Assembly: GCF_016918855.1 (NCBI RefSeq)
Contig: NZ_JADKYB010000010.1
Coordinates: 62,001 to 126,000, forward strand
Source: Actinacidiphila acididurans
Lineage (GTDB): Bacteria > Actinomycetota > Actinomycetes > Streptomycetales > Streptomycetaceae
Direction: 5' to 3'
Length of the DNA: 64,000 nucleotides
A program made the position numbers and the translations under genes. The notes beneath the pieces were generated by a model. The model had not been told where the DNA came from. It did not search any database and worked only from the letters and a program-made list of their open reading frames with translations. Each line of letters opens with the position of its first letter. Position 1 is the stretch's first letter. Below, one piece after another: positions 22,994-33,340 of the stretch.

Positions 22994-25900
22994 ATGAGCA
23001 CCAGCACGGGAGTGGAGGCCACCCCCGAGGGAGATCCGGCCGCGCCGCCCGGCCCGCGGGAGCTTCCGGCAGGAGCGCGGCCGGTGGAGGGAGTGCCCGG
23101 GTACCACGCGCTCATCAAGGGCAGCGAGGTGACCGTGTTCGGCCCGGACGGCACGGAGATCGCCACCACCCGCCGGAGCTACGGCGCCGCCACGGTGGGC
23201 CGGGTCGGTGACGCCCGGCTGGCCAGCGAGGGGATCGGCGACGGGCGGCTGACGTCGTTCGCCGAGGTCGCCGCCCGGCACCACCGGGCGGCCGCCGACC
23301 CGGACGTCCGCGACCGCGTGTGGGTGCGCTGGGAGGAAGACGGCGTCTACGCGGTGTACGGCACCGACAAGCACGGCGACGCCGACCGGCGGGCGGTCAA
23401 GGCCGGGAACCTGTACTGGTCGGGGCAGCGGCAGGGCTGGGCCACGGGGCGGAAGTGGAATCCGGAGACCCGCGACCGCAACCTCGGTCGCGTGCTGGTG
23501 GCGTTCGCCCGGCAGGGCCGCAACGTCGTGGTGCTGGGGCCGGGCCAGGAGCCCGAGGACCTGGGCGGCACCCCGGGTGCGGCGGCGGCCGCGGCCGCCG
23601 CCGCACCGCAGATTCCGCCGGCGGCCGCCGAGCCGGACCCGGAGCCGGAGCCGGTCTACGAGCCGGAGGACTTCAGCGACCTGTCGTACGAGGACCTGGT
23701 GACGGCGCAGGCCGCCGCGGCGACGGAGCGGTCGCAGGACTACAACGCCTTGACGTCGGGCCGGTACGTAGCGCTGCAGCGCGAGCGCGGGCAGCGGCTG
23801 CTGGACCGGGTGGCGTCGGCGCCGCCGGTCGGCGAGCTGAGCGACGAGGAGCTGGCCGCCGAGAGCCAGTGGTGGGACACCGCGATCTACAAGACGCCGT
23901 GGCACTCCTCCCACGACAACCACAAGGCCATGCAGCAGCGCCGCGCCGAGGTGACCGGCGAGCAGAACGGCCGGATCGCCCACGCGCTGCTGTCGGGCCC
24001 TGCCGTGGCCGACCTGGACGACGCCGCGCTGGAGAGCGCCCACGAGCAGGTCGGGCAGGTCTGGTCGAAGATGCACACCAGCCACGAGCTGCACGAGCAG
24101 GTCGTCGGCTTCCGCAAGGCCGCCCAGGAGGAACGAAGCGCGCGGCGGGCGCGGTCCTACGGCGAGCGGACGCCGGTGGGCGAGATGGCGCTGGAGGACC
24201 TGATCGCCGAGCACGGCGACCTGGAGTCGATCCTGGGGGCACGCAACGAGCAGTCGGCGTACAACTACAGCGAGGCGGTCAAGGAGGCCCGGGGCGCCCG
24301 TCTGCGGGCCGTTGAGACGGAGTGGGACCGCCGGGGCCTGGAGCAGCACCCGGAGGCTGCTCGCGCGCAGCTGGGCTCGAACATCGGCGGCCGCCGGCAG
24401 GTCCTGATCGACGGGTGGCATCGCGGCTACGGCTACGTGGAGAGGCTGGGCAAGAAGTTCCGGGCGCTGTCCGACTACGACGAGCGCAGCCGCATCGGGG
24501 ACTTCGACTCCGGCCCGGCGGCGATGGCCGCGCTGGTCCAGCGCTACGACCAGGACCCGGAGACGCTGCCGCGGCGCACCTGGGGCACCGAGCGGCAGGT
24601 GATGCTGCCGATCAGCGCCCACGACCCACTGGTGTCGTGGCTGCGGCGCAGGCCGGGGGAGGTCTCCCGCGAGTTCGCCCGGGTGCTGGAGATCGTGGGC
24701 ACCTACGAGTTGCCGACGCAGACGAAGGTGATGAACCCGCTCAACAGCCAGGTGATGCGGGCCTACCCGTTCAGCTTCGAGGAGGGGCTGCTCGGGGAGC
24801 TGGCGCGGATCGCCGAGCGGACCACGCAGGACCTGCGCGAGGAGTCCCTCAACGAGAACTTGCCCAAGCGGGAGCGGGAGGCCGCCAAGCGGCGCATCCC
24901 GGCGATGGGCGCCGCGCTCATCGGCATCAACGCGGTGATCGAGCAGGTGCGCGCGGCCGGCGGCGACGTCGAGCGGCGCGGGGTGGACCAGGGGCGGTTG
25001 GCGGCGCAGATGGCGGCGCTGGCCGGTACCGTCGACGATCAGGAGGGAGACGAGGCGGATGACGATGAACAGCCAGTACGCGACGCTGCTGCGCCGGCAC
25101 TGGGAGGAGTTCCGGCCGCGGGAGCTGGCGCAGATGGAGGACCCGGAGGGGTACTTCCGGACGCTGGGGATGCAGATGGGCGAGGCGATCGCGCAGGCGC
25201 AGGAGGAGCTGGAGGAGACCCTGGAGCCGGAGACGGATTATCAGGCCCGGGTGGGGCAGCTCCAGCAGATCGCGGCGACGGCGCGGGAGCAGGTGCTGCG
25301 CGAGATGCTGCCGCCGCCGGAGGCCGAGGAGAACACGGCGGCGCCGATCAGCCCGGAGGCGGAGGAGCTGGCCGCGATCCGCAGGGAGCTGGAGAACCTG
25401 TAGCGCGGTTCCGCCCCGATCCGGCGGACCTGCCGCGCGGCCCGCTGGCCCGCGCCGAGGCGAACCTGGCGGCCGTCAAGGTGCTGCGGGAGCTGGAGAA
25501 GGCCCGCCGCGGCGCCACCACCGAGGAGAAGCGTGTCCTGGCCCGCTGGTCGGGCTGGGGCTCGGTGCCGACGGTGTTCCTGGACGAGCCGGACCCCGAT
25601 GAGCCGATCTACGCGCCCGGCGGGGAATGGGAGGGCCGCTTCGAGGCCGATCACGCCCGCTGGGAGTCCTACTCGCAGGTGCGCGGCGAGCTGCGTGAAC
25701 TGCTGGACCCCTTCGAGTGGCGGGCGGCGTCCCGCGCGGTGCTGTCGGCCCACTACACCCCGCAAGGCCTCGCCGAGGCGATGTGGCTGGGCTTGCTCGG
25801 GTACGGCTTCGACGGCGGGGAGGCGGCAGAGTTCGGCTGCGGGTCCGGCGCGTTCTTCGGCGTCGCCCCGCAGTCTGCGCGGCTGACCGGTGTCGAGCTG

Positions 25901-28900
25901 GATCCGACCACCGCGGCGATCGCGGCCCGGATCTACCCGCACGCCAACGTGCTCGCCGAGAACTTCACCGATACCGACGCACCGACGGGCACGTTCGATC
26001 TGATCATCGGGAACGTGCCGTTCGCGCAGGCCCCGTTCGGTGAGCGACGCTACGGCGCGACCGGGCACTCCCTGCACAACGGGTTCATCATCAAGCAGCT
26101 CGCGCTGCTGCGGCCGGGCGCCTACATGGCCGTGATCACCTCGCGGTGGACGCTGGACAGCGAGGACCCCGCCGCCCGCCGGGCCATGGCCCGCTGGGGT
26201 GACCTGGCGGCCGCCTACCGGCTGCCGGCGGGCACCTTCGGCGAGACCGCCGACACCGACGTGGTGGCCGATGTGCTGGTCTTCCGGCGCCGTACCGAGG
26301 GCGAGGAGCCGGGCGACCAGGGGTGGATCGACGCCCCCGAGCGGGACCTCGGCGGCTACCTTCTGGCAGTGAACGCGTACTTCACCGACCACCCCGACCA
26401 CGTGCTGGGGCGGCTGACGTCCACGACCGGCCCGTACGGACCGCGGGTGACCGTGCAGGGCGATCCGGGCGCCGCGCCGCGGCTGCTGCGCGAGCGGATG
26501 CAGGCCAGTGCCGCCGCGGCGGTCGCGGCCGGGCGCGGCTACGTCCCGCACGAGGACGGGGCCGACCGCGCGCCGCTGCTGCTGCAGACCGCCCGGGACA
26601 AGCACGCCACCGACTTCACCGGCCGCCTCTACGTCGACGACCAGGGGCGGATCTGGCAGCACGTCAACGGCGCCGACCCGGTCCGCGTCGTCCCCGCGGA
26701 CGGCACCGAGGGCGCCAAGCAGTTGCAGGCGCTGATGGCGCTGCGGGACATCGCCAGCGAGCTGCAAGAGCTGGACCGCAGCGGCAAGGACCCCGACCGC
26801 GCGACCGAGGTCCGGGGGCAGCTCGCCGGGCTGCACGCCTCGTACACCGCGGCGTACGGGCCGCTGTCCAAGCCCCGGCAGACCCGCACGGCGCTGCCGA
26901 CCGATGAGGCCGCGGCCGCCGCGCGTGACGCCGGCGTCGTCGTGGCGGACGGAGAGCGGCTGCGCACGGGCTGGGGCTGGTTCCGCCAGGACCCGAACGC
27001 CGGCGTCGTCCTCGGTCTGGAGAGCTGGGACCGGGCGAACGACCGGCCGGTGCTCTCCGAGGTCCTCACCCGGCGCCCCGGCGCCCGCCGCGGCGACCTG
27101 GAGCCCACCGACGACCCGAAGACCGCACTGTCGGCCGTCATGGGCGCCACCGGCCGCGTGGACCTGCCGCTGATCGCCTCCCTGCTGCGCACCACGCCCG
27201 AGCAGGCCCGCGCCGCGCTCGGCACCGAGGTCTTCGACAACCCGGTCACCAAGAAGCTGGAGCACGCCGGCGCCTACCTGTCCGGGCCGGTGCGGCAGAA
27301 GCTGGACCAGGCACGCGAGGCCGCGAAGACGGACCCGGCGTACGCGGTGAACGTGGCCGCGCTGGAGGCGGTCCAGCCCCCGGCCAAGCGGCTGGGGCAG
27401 TTCACCGCGCAGCTCGGCGCGCACTGGATCCCCGCCCCGCTGGTGCAGGGCTTCCTGCGCGAGTACCTCGGCGACCCCACGCTCCAGGTCAGCCACAACG
27501 AGCGGTACGGCTGGTCCCTGGCCATCGGCAAGGTGCCTGACGCGGTCAACGCGCTCAAGGGCACCGAGCGCCGGTCCGCCGCGCACATCGCCAAGGCCCT
27601 GCTGGGGCGCGGCTCCCTGGTCGTGAACCACCTGGACGAACGCGCGGGGGTGGACGAGGACGCCACCCGCGCGATGCGCTACAAGGCCGACGCGATGCGG
27701 TCGGCGTTCGAGGACTACTGCACCGCCACCACCGCCCGGGTCACGCAGCTCACCGACGCCTACAACCGGACGATGAACGGGCACGTCGTCCGCAGCTACG
27801 ACGGGCTGGCCCCGACGCTGGAGGGGTTCACCACCGAGCGGACACCGCACCCGTGGCAGCTCTCGGCGGCCGCGCGGATGCAGTTCGAGCGCGGCGTCGT
27901 CCTCGCGCACGAGGTCGGTCTCGGCAAGACCACCACGATGGTGATGGGCTCCCAGGCCCTCAAGGCCTCCGGGCAGATCAGCAAGCCGTTCGCGGTGGTC
28001 CAGCCTCACCTGGCCCGGCAGTGGCTGGACGAGGCCAAACTGCTCTACCCCAACAACGCCGAGATCCACCTGATCACCTCCGAAGACCTCGCGGACGGCA
28101 ACCGGCGCCGGGTCCTGGAGTGGCTGCGCGCGAACACCCCGGATCTGGTGATCTTCACCGAGGGCGCGTTCGGGTCGATCCGGATGAGCCCGGAGCAGCA
28201 GGAGCTGTACCTCTTCCGCGAGATCGAGTCGCTGAAAGAGCAGTTGGAGCGCGAGCGCGGCGTGCCGCACAACGCGTTCGCGCTAATGAAGCTCGAACAG
28301 CGCCTGGCCACCGTGGAGTCACGTATCCGGCGCAACGACGCGCCGATGCGCACCCCCGGCGAGGTGTACTGGGACGACCTCGGGTTCGACTACGCGCTAA
28401 TTGACGAGGCCCACCGCTTCACCGCGATCGAGGTTCGGTCCAAGGAGGCCGGCGGGGAGACCGCGAGCCTTCGCGCAGTGGACCTGCACCAGAAGCTCAA
28501 CTGGCATCACCAGATGGCAGAGCTGGCTGGCGGCCGTCCTACCGCCACCGCCGGTACCGGCACGCCGATGGAGAACAGCATCTTCGAGCAGTACAAGCTG
28601 ATCGAAATGTTCTGCCCGTGGCTGCTAGACCAGTTCCGGGTGCACGGCCCGGACCTGTGGTCGGAGACCTTCGGGCAGAAGGTCCAGCGCATCGAGATGG
28701 CCCCGGACGGCAGCGGCTTGGTGATCGTGGAGCGGTACTCCCGGTTCATCTCGAAGTCCACGATGAAGACGAAATGGGGGCTGGCCACCGACACCAAGAC
28801 CGGCGACGACGTCGGCGTGGTGCGGCCCAAGCTCGCCGGCGGCGCCCCCGAGCTGGTGCTGGTGGAGCCGACAGCGGACCAGAAGGCCCGGCTCCTGTCG

Positions 28901-31900
28901 CTGGTGGCCCGCGGGCAGGCGATCCACGCCGGCGACGTCACCCGCGACGAGGACAACATGCTGGCCGTCTCCGGCGAGGGCCGCGCCGTCGCGCTGGACC
29001 CCCGGCTGGTCGACGCAGGCGCGCCCGCGGCGAACAAGCTGGTCACGGCGGCCGACATCATCGCCGCCGGGTACCACGCCCACAAGGACCGCACCTACGC
29101 CGTCTCCAACAAGGTCGACGCCCCGCTGCACCCGGTCCCCGGCGGGCTGTTCTTCGTCTTCGCCAACTCCGGGACGCCCGGCGGCAACAACAAGGGCGGC
29201 TTCGACGCCTACGCCGAGCTGCGCGAGCTGCTCGCCGACCGCGGCGTGCCGCGGGAGATGGTGCAGTTCGCCCAGGACAATGCCACCCCCGAGAAGAAGG
29301 CCGCGATGGCGGAGGCCGCCAACCACGGCGGCATCGCGGTCCTGATGGGCTCCACCGAGGTCTTGGGCACTGGCTTCAACGGCCAGAACCGGGCCTACGC
29401 GCTGATGCATCTGGACCAGGACTGGACCCCGGCCAGCATGATCCAGCGCAACGGCCGAGTGATCCGGCCCGGCAACCAGCACGAGGAGGTGAACATCTAC
29501 TTCCTGGCCACCAAGGGCAGCATGGACGCCTGGCAGGTCGGGCTGCTCACCTCCAAGGCGGAGGGTCTGCGGGACATCCAGCGCCCTCCCGGCGTCGGCG
29601 ATGACGACGGCGACACCGTCGAGGAGATCGGCGAGAGTGACTGGGACTTCGCCACGATGGCCGCCGAGATCGGCGGCAACCCCTTCATGCGGCAGTTCAT
29701 GGAGGCCAAGCTCCACCTCCAGGGCCTGGAGGCCGACCGGCGCAACGCGGCCGCGGACCGGGTCCGCCAGATGGAGCTGTTGGGCCTCAAAGAAGGCGAG
29801 CTGGCCGGCACCCGCCTGGCCATCACAGCCCGCGACAAGGCCCTGCCGAAGATCTCCGACACCATCCGCGGCGATGCCTTCCGCATCCGCATCGGCGGCC
29901 GCGACTTCGACCAGCGAGGCGAGGCCGGGCCGGTGCTGCGGCAGGCTGTCACCGAGGCTGTCCGCGCCCACCAGACCGAGGGCCTTGGCGCGTGGAAGAA
30001 GCTGGGCACCTTCGGCGGACTCGACTTCGCGGTCCAGCCGGAGATCGTGCCCGGCAGCGGCGAGATCCGCGCGCACATCGGGTTCCCCGAGCTGCGCCAC
30101 AGCGAATCGCGTGTCTCGGTGGAGGACCTGGTCAAGACGAACATCGGCGGCACCATGCTGGGGCGCTTGGCCACCGCGCTGGAAAAGGCCGAGGACCACC
30201 AGTTCATGGACCGCGAGCGCCTTCCCGGCCTGGAGCAGGAAATCGCGGTACTGACCGCTCAGCAGGAGGCCGTGAACTACGGCCCCGCCATCGAGCACGC
30301 CCGGCGCCGCGTCGAGCTGCTGGACGCCGTGGTCGGGGCGATCACCGAACGGGACAAGCTCCCCGAGCTGACCGAGTCGATGCTGGACCCGAGGAAGCAC
30401 TCCACCCCCGACAGCCGCCGCAAGGCCATCCAGGAACGCACCGAGCAGCGGGCACCCCACCAGGCCAAAGTGGACGCGGCGGCCGCGGAGCTGACCGCAT
30501 TCGACGCGACGAACCCCGCCCCCGAGCCCGTGCAGCTCGTCAACACCTTCACGGAGGACAACGACACCGACGAGGCGTTCGAGCAGTGGCGAGAACGGCA
30601 GCAGATCATCCTCCAGCAGAACCGGGAGGCAGGGTTGGGAGCCCCGCTGCCCGCGGCCGTCGAGCCGGAGGACGTCGACCAGGCCACCACTCCCCCGGAC
30701 CTCGGGCCTCTCAACACGATGTCCCTGTTCGAGCAGCCGCAGCCCGCGACCGCCGAGCCGACGACTGCGGTAGTACCGCCGGACGACGGCGACCCAGAGG
30801 CCATCGACCAGGAAGCAGAGACGGAGCAGGAGCCCGACCAGGTCCCGGAGGGGCAGATGACTATGGACGAGGTCCAGCCCGAACCGGCCGCAGCCGCGCC
30901 GGAAGCCGAAGCGCCCGAGCCCCCGGAGGCCGCCACGCCGCCCATCGTGTTCGCCACTCCGCCGAGGTCGTTGGGAGACGAGCCGGAGTCCCTCGCCCAG
31001 TCGGAGCAGCGGTTCGGCGGCCCGGAGCGGTTGGGCGAGTACGCGGACCGGGCGCACCTCTTGCGCACGAGCAGGGTGACCACCACGGTCTGGCTGGACG
31101 GGCGGCTGATCGGATTCGTCTCCGATCTCGAATGGGCGCGCGGCTCGGCACGCGACCTGTCGTGGTCGGAGGAGATGCGGCGCCCGGCCGGGCCGCGCTT
31201 CGAGAGCCGCCCGCCGTTCGGGCACAGGGACAACGTGTCGGCGCTTTTCGTGGACGACCGCGCGGCCGTGGCCGAGCTGGTCGCGCGAGCCCTCCAGGTC
31301 CCCGTACCCGGTGAGGCCATCGACCCGGACACCGCCTGGACGCTGGACGCCAAGCTCGGCACGATCCGAGTCCCCACCGTCTACCCCGGTGACGACCAGG
31401 AGGGCGCCGACCGCCTGTCGGCCCTGCGGGAAGTCGTGGCGAACCTCAGCGCTGGCCAGCTCACCAGCGCCGACCTCGCGGACGACCTGGTCCTCGCGCA
31501 CGACGGGCTACTCTGGGCCACCGGCCTCACCAATACCTCCGGGCCGTACATGTCGAGGGCTGCCGGAGAGCTGGCCGAACTACTGGCCGCCATCCGCCCG
31601 CAGGACCCCCGCGCCTGGCGGCCCGAACCCTACGTGCCCCCGCCGGCGTGGATCGAGCAGACCGCGCCCGTCCAAGAGCAGCTCGGGCTGTTCGATGACG
31701 CAGAGGACGTCGACCAGGAGGAGCCCGCGACCGCCGTGTCGGTGGTGGAGGAGCCGCCCGCCGCGGTGGTCGGGCCGGAGTCCGCGGCCGCCGAGCCGGA
31801 TGATGATGGCGAGTTCGGCCCTGACCGGCGCGAGGACCAAGAGCAGTACGCCCGTACAAGCCGGGTGCCGTCGGGCTACGCCTCGCTCGAGGACTGGCTC

Positions 31901-33340
31901 GGAGATGGTGCCGAAGGGGCGCGGGCCATGCGGGAGGACCACCTCCAAGCCCAAGTAGAGGACGCCGAAGCGGCACCCCAGGTAGGAGAGTCGATGACCA
32001 CATCACTTGACCAGGAGCCGGAGGCTGCGCCTGCCGCCCCGACACCGCCGCAAGGCCCCGAGCTGCCGCCTCTGTGGACCGACGAAGCACCGCGGGGCGG
32101 CGGGAGCGGGGAGCCCCAGGAGACTGCACCGCCGCCTGCTGCGCCGGACCCCGGCCCGCCCCAAGTTGACCTCTGGGACGGGTTCGACCAGATGCTCCAG
32201 GCGTGGGCCGACCACATGCCTGCCGAGCAGGGCACGGCTGACGAGTTGCGCACCGCTCTCACCGACGATCTGCAGGCGCTGGATCGTGCCGCCCGGCCCG
32301 ATGGCGACCGCTGGGACTCCGTCGTCGGCACGGCGCCGGCGCCGCCTCCCGAGAGCGCGGCGACGCCCGCCGAGGGTGCCGCCGCCGCGGTGAGCACGGC
32401 TATCGCTGCTGCCGATTCCCACGCCGATCGTCTGCGTGACCTGCCGGAATGGCAGCGCCTCCAGACCGTCCGGGGCGCTGCGAAGCACCTTCTCGACACC
32501 TGCCGGAAGCGTGCAGGCGAGCGTTGGAAGGACTTCTGGAGTGACGCCCGGGTGCAGGGGTTCTGGCGCGCGGTCTCGATCCGCACCGCGGAGGCGATCT
32601 CTCATCTGGCCAGCACGATCGCCGACAAGCTCCGTGCCGGTGTGGCCGCAGACCGCCCCGCAGCCGACGCCATGGCGGAGGTGAGCCGGGCAGCCGCCGC
32701 GTACGGCACGTCCGCCAGTGGATCGGCTGCGCCCGCCGACCCGCCGGCGGACGGCGCCGAGATCGACCAACCCGCCGTCCCGTCTCGGCAAGAGGCCCGG
32801 CCCGACCAGCCGCGGGCTGCCACTCCCCCGGCGACTCCTGAGGCTGCCGAGACCGCACGCGCCGCCCGCAAGGCGCAACCGCCGCAGCCTTACGAGTCCC
32901 GTGAGGACGCAGTCCGGGCGTCCCACAACGTCGCAGCGTCGTTCAGGAGTTGGATCGAGACGCCCATGGGCCGCGAGCTTGCCCAGTCCAACCACCCGCA
33001 GGTCGTGGCGTTCCGCGAGGCGTGGCACCGGCTGCCGACCGCCGACCTTCGCACCGGGCCCGGCCCGGCCGCCGGTCCGTACGGCAAGGTCGCGGTCGAG
33101 GCGCGGGCCTTGGTGGAGGCCGCGGTCGCCTCTGACCGCTTCACCCGCGTGGACGTCACGGCTCTGCGTGCCCTGTCCGCCGAGGCCAGCACCCACGCCG
33201 GACGCCTGGCGGTGACCCTGCCCGGCACCCAGGCGGGCACTCCGGCCGTGGCCGCGGCTCCACCAGCTGTGGCAACGCCGCGGGCGCAGGTACCTGCTCC
33301 CGCTTCTCAGGCTGCCCACGGACCGCGGGCTGGGGTGTAG
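22994..33340 (+). CDS. Giant methyltransferase/SNF2-helicase frame (polyvalent-type protein)
   Basis: One open frame of 3448 codons. Residues 1-690 are helical and charged, with a WSGQRQGWATGRKWNPETRD segment. Codons about 690-800 read as glycine/alanine low complexity because another gene (25059-25403) lies there out of frame. From about 800 a conserved ARWSGWGSVP region leads to an N6-type DNA methyltransferase (FGCGSGAFF at 947, motif IV NVPF at 1007) and a SNF2-type helicase (GLGKT 1642-1646, DEAH 1804-1807, TGTPMEN, QRNGRVIRPGNQ from 2151). The last 900 residues are acidic/proline linkers and helical domains. Large fusions of this type on phages and conjugative elements (DarB-like, polyvalent proteins) are thought to enter the recipient with the DNA and protect it. 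It may really be two proteins. No ATG/GTG start for the second half lies near 25400. Confidence 0.65.
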   Translation: MSTSTGVEATPEGDPAAPPGPRELPAGARPVEGVPGYHALIKGSEVTVFGPDGTEIATTRRSYGAATVGRVGDARLASEGIGDGRLTSFAEVAARHHRAAADPDVRDRVWVRWEEDGVYAVYGTDKHGDADRRAVKAGNLYWSGQRQGWATGRKWNPETRDRNLGRVLVAFARQGRNVVVLGPGQEPEDLGGTPGAAAAAAAAAPQIPPAAAEPDPEPEPVYEPEDFSDLSYEDLVTAQAAAATERSQDYNALTSGRYVALQRERGQRLLDRVASAPPVGELSDEELAAESQWWDTAIYKTPWHSSHDNHKAMQQRRAEVTGEQNGRIAHALLSGPAVADLDDAALESAHEQVGQVWSKMHTSHELHEQVVGFRKAAQEERSARRARSYGERTPVGEMALEDLIAEHGDLESILGARNEQSAYNYSEAVKEARGARLRAVETEWDRRGLEQHPEAARAQLGSNIGGRRQVLIDGWHRGYGYVERLGKKFRALSDYDERSRIGDFDSGPAAMAALVQRYDQDPETLPRRTWGTERQVMLPISAHDPLVSWLRRRPGEVSREFARVLEIVGTYELPTQTKVMNPLNSQVMRAYPFSFEEGLLGELARIAERTTQDLREESLNENLPKREREAAKRRIPAMGAALIGINAVIEQVRAAGGDVERRGVDQGRLAAQMAALAGTVDDQEGDEADDDEQPVRDAAAPALGGVPAAGAGADGGPGGVLPDAGDADGRGDRAGAGGAGGDPGAGDGLSGPGGAAPADRGDGAGAGAARDAAAAGGRGEHGGADQPGGGGAGRDPQGAGEPVARFRPDPADLPRGPLARAEANLAAVKVLRELEKARRGATTEEKRVLARWSGWGSVPTVFLDEPDPDEPIYAPGGEWEGRFEADHARWESYSQVRGELRELLDPFEWRAASRAVLSAHYTPQGLAEAMWLGLLGYGFDGGEAAEFGCGSGAFFGVAPQSARLTGVELDPTTAAIAARIYPHANVLAENFTDTDAPTGTFDLIIGNVPFAQAPFGERRYGATGHSLHNGFIIKQLALLRPGAYMAVITSRWTLDSEDPAARRAMARWGDLAAAYRLPAGTFGETADTDVVADVLVFRRRTEGEEPGDQGWIDAPERDLGGYLLAVNAYFTDHPDHVLGRLTSTTGPYGPRVTVQGDPGAAPRLLRERMQASAAAAVAAGRGYVPHEDGADRAPLLLQTARDKHATDFTGRLYVDDQGRIWQHVNGADPVRVVPADGTEGAKQLQALMALRDIASELQELDRSGKDPDRATEVRGQLAGLHASYTAAYGPLSKPRQTRTALPTDEAAAAARDAGVVVADGERLRTGWGWFRQDPNAGVVLGLESWDRANDRPVLSEVLTRRPGARRGDLEPTDDPKTALSAVMGATGRVDLPLIASLLRTTPEQARAALGTEVFDNPVTKKLEHAGAYLSGPVRQKLDQAREAAKTDPAYAVNVAALEAVQPPAKRLGQFTAQLGAHWIPAPLVQGFLREYLGDPTLQVSHNERYGWSLAIGKVPDAVNALKGTERRSAAHIAKALLGRGSLVVNHLDERAGVDEDATRAMRYKADAMRSAFEDYCTATTARVTQLTDAYNRTMNGHVVRSYDGLAPTLEGFTTERTPHPWQLSAAARMQFERGVVLAHEVGLGKTTTMVMGSQALKASGQISKPFAVVQPHLARQWLDEAKLLYPNNAEIHLITSEDLADGNRRRVLEWLRANTPDLVIFTEGAFGSIRMSPEQQELYLFREIESLKEQLERERGVPHNAFALMKLEQRLATVESRIRRNDAPMRTPGEVYWDDLGFDYALIDEAHRFTAIEVRSKEAGGETASLRAVDLHQKLNWHHQMAELAGGRPTATAGTGTPMENSIFEQYKLIEMFCPWLLDQFRVHGPDLWSETFGQKVQRIEMAPDGSGLVIVERYSRFISKSTMKTKWGLATDTKTGDDVGVVRPKLAGGAPELVLVEPTADQKARLLSLVARGQAIHAGDVTRDEDNMLAVSGEGRAVALDPRLVDAGAPAANKLVTAADIIAAGYHAHKDRTYAVSNKVDAPLHPVPGGLFFVFANSGTPGGNNKGGFDAYAELRELLADRGVPREMVQFAQDNATPEKKAAMAEAANHGGIAVLMGSTEVLGTGFNGQNRAYALMHLDQDWTPASMIQRNGRVIRPGNQHEEVNIYFLATKGSMDAWQVGLLTSKAEGLRDIQRPPGVGDDDGDTVEEIGESDWDFATMAAEIGGNPFMRQFMEAKLHLQGLEADRRNAAADRVRQMELLGLKEGELAGTRLAITARDKALPKISDTIRGDAFRIRIGGRDFDQRGEAGPVLRQAVTEAVRAHQTEGLGAWKKLGTFGGLDFAVQPEIVPGSGEIRAHIGFPELRHSESRVSVEDLVKTNIGGTMLGRLATALEKAEDHQFMDRERLPGLEQEIAVLTAQQEAVNYGPAIEHARRRVELLDAVVGAITERDKLPELTESMLDPRKHSTPDSRRKAIQERTEQRAPHQAKVDAAAAELTAFDATNPAPEPVQLVNTFTEDNDTDEAFEQWRERQQIILQQNREAGLGAPLPAAVEPEDVDQATTPPDLGPLNTMSLFEQPQPATAEPTTAVVPPDDGDPEAIDQEAETEQEPDQVPEGQMTMDEVQPEPAAAAPEAEAPEPPEAATPPIVFATPPRSLGDEPESLAQSEQRFGGPERLGEYADRAHLLRTSRVTTTVWLDGRLIGFVSDLEWARGSARDLSWSEEMRRPAGPRFESRPPFGHRDNVSALFVDDRAAVAELVARALQVPVPGEAIDPDTAWTLDAKLGTIRVPTVYPGDDQEGADRLSALREVVANLSAGQLTSADLADDLVLAHDGLLWATGLTNTSGPYMSRAAGELAELLAAIRPQDPRAWRPEPYVPPPAWIEQTAPVQEQLGLFDDAEDVDQEEPATAVSVVEEPPAAVVGPESAAAEPDDDGEFGPDRREDQEQYARTSRVPSGYASLEDWLGDGAEGARAMREDHLQAQVEDAEAAPQVGESMTTSLDQEPEAAPAAPTPPQGPELPPLWTDEAPRGGGSGEPQETAPPPAAPDPGPPQVDLWDGFDQMLQAWADHMPAEQGTADELRTALTDDLQALDRAARPDGDRWDSVVGTAPAPPPESAATPAEGAAAAVSTAIAAADSHADRLRDLPEWQRLQTVRGAAKHLLDTCRKRAGERWKDFWSDARVQGFWRAVSIRTAEAISHLASTIADKLRAGVAADRPAADAMAEVSRAAAAYGTSASGSAAPADPPADGAEIDQPAVPSRQEARPDQPRAATPPATPEAAETARAARKAQPPQPYESREDAVRASHNVAASFRSWIETPMGRELAQSNHPQVVAFREAWHRLPTADLRTGPGPAAGPYGKVAVEARALVEAAVASDRFTRVDVTALRALSAEASTHAGRLAVTLPGTQAGTPAVAAAPPAVATPRAQVPAPASQAAHGPRAGV
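25059..25403 (+). CDS. Separate 114-aa gene nested out of frame in the giant ORF
   Basis: ATG 25059 starts a frame with nearly complete G/C at third codon positions and a natural composition (MNSQYATLLRRHWEEFRPRE, then PEGYFRTLGMQMGEAI). The giant frame over the same bases is glycine/alanine low complexity. The product is acidic and helical, like short proteins found beside SNF2/methylase genes on actinobacterial mobile elements. AGGAGGGAGAC upstream is a good ribosome site. It ends at TAG 25401-25403, exactly where meaningful coding resumes in the giant frame. Confidence 0.75.
   Translation: MTMNSQYATLLRRHWEEFRPRELAQMEDPEGYFRTLGMQMGEAIAQAQEELEETLEPETDYQARVGQLQQIAATAREQVLREMLPPPEAEENTAAPISPEAEELAAIRRELENL

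Noticed and set aside
28625..31501. A 958-codon minus-strand frame opposite the giant gene
   Set aside because: Antisense shadow. The plus strand here encodes conserved SNF2 helicase motifs.
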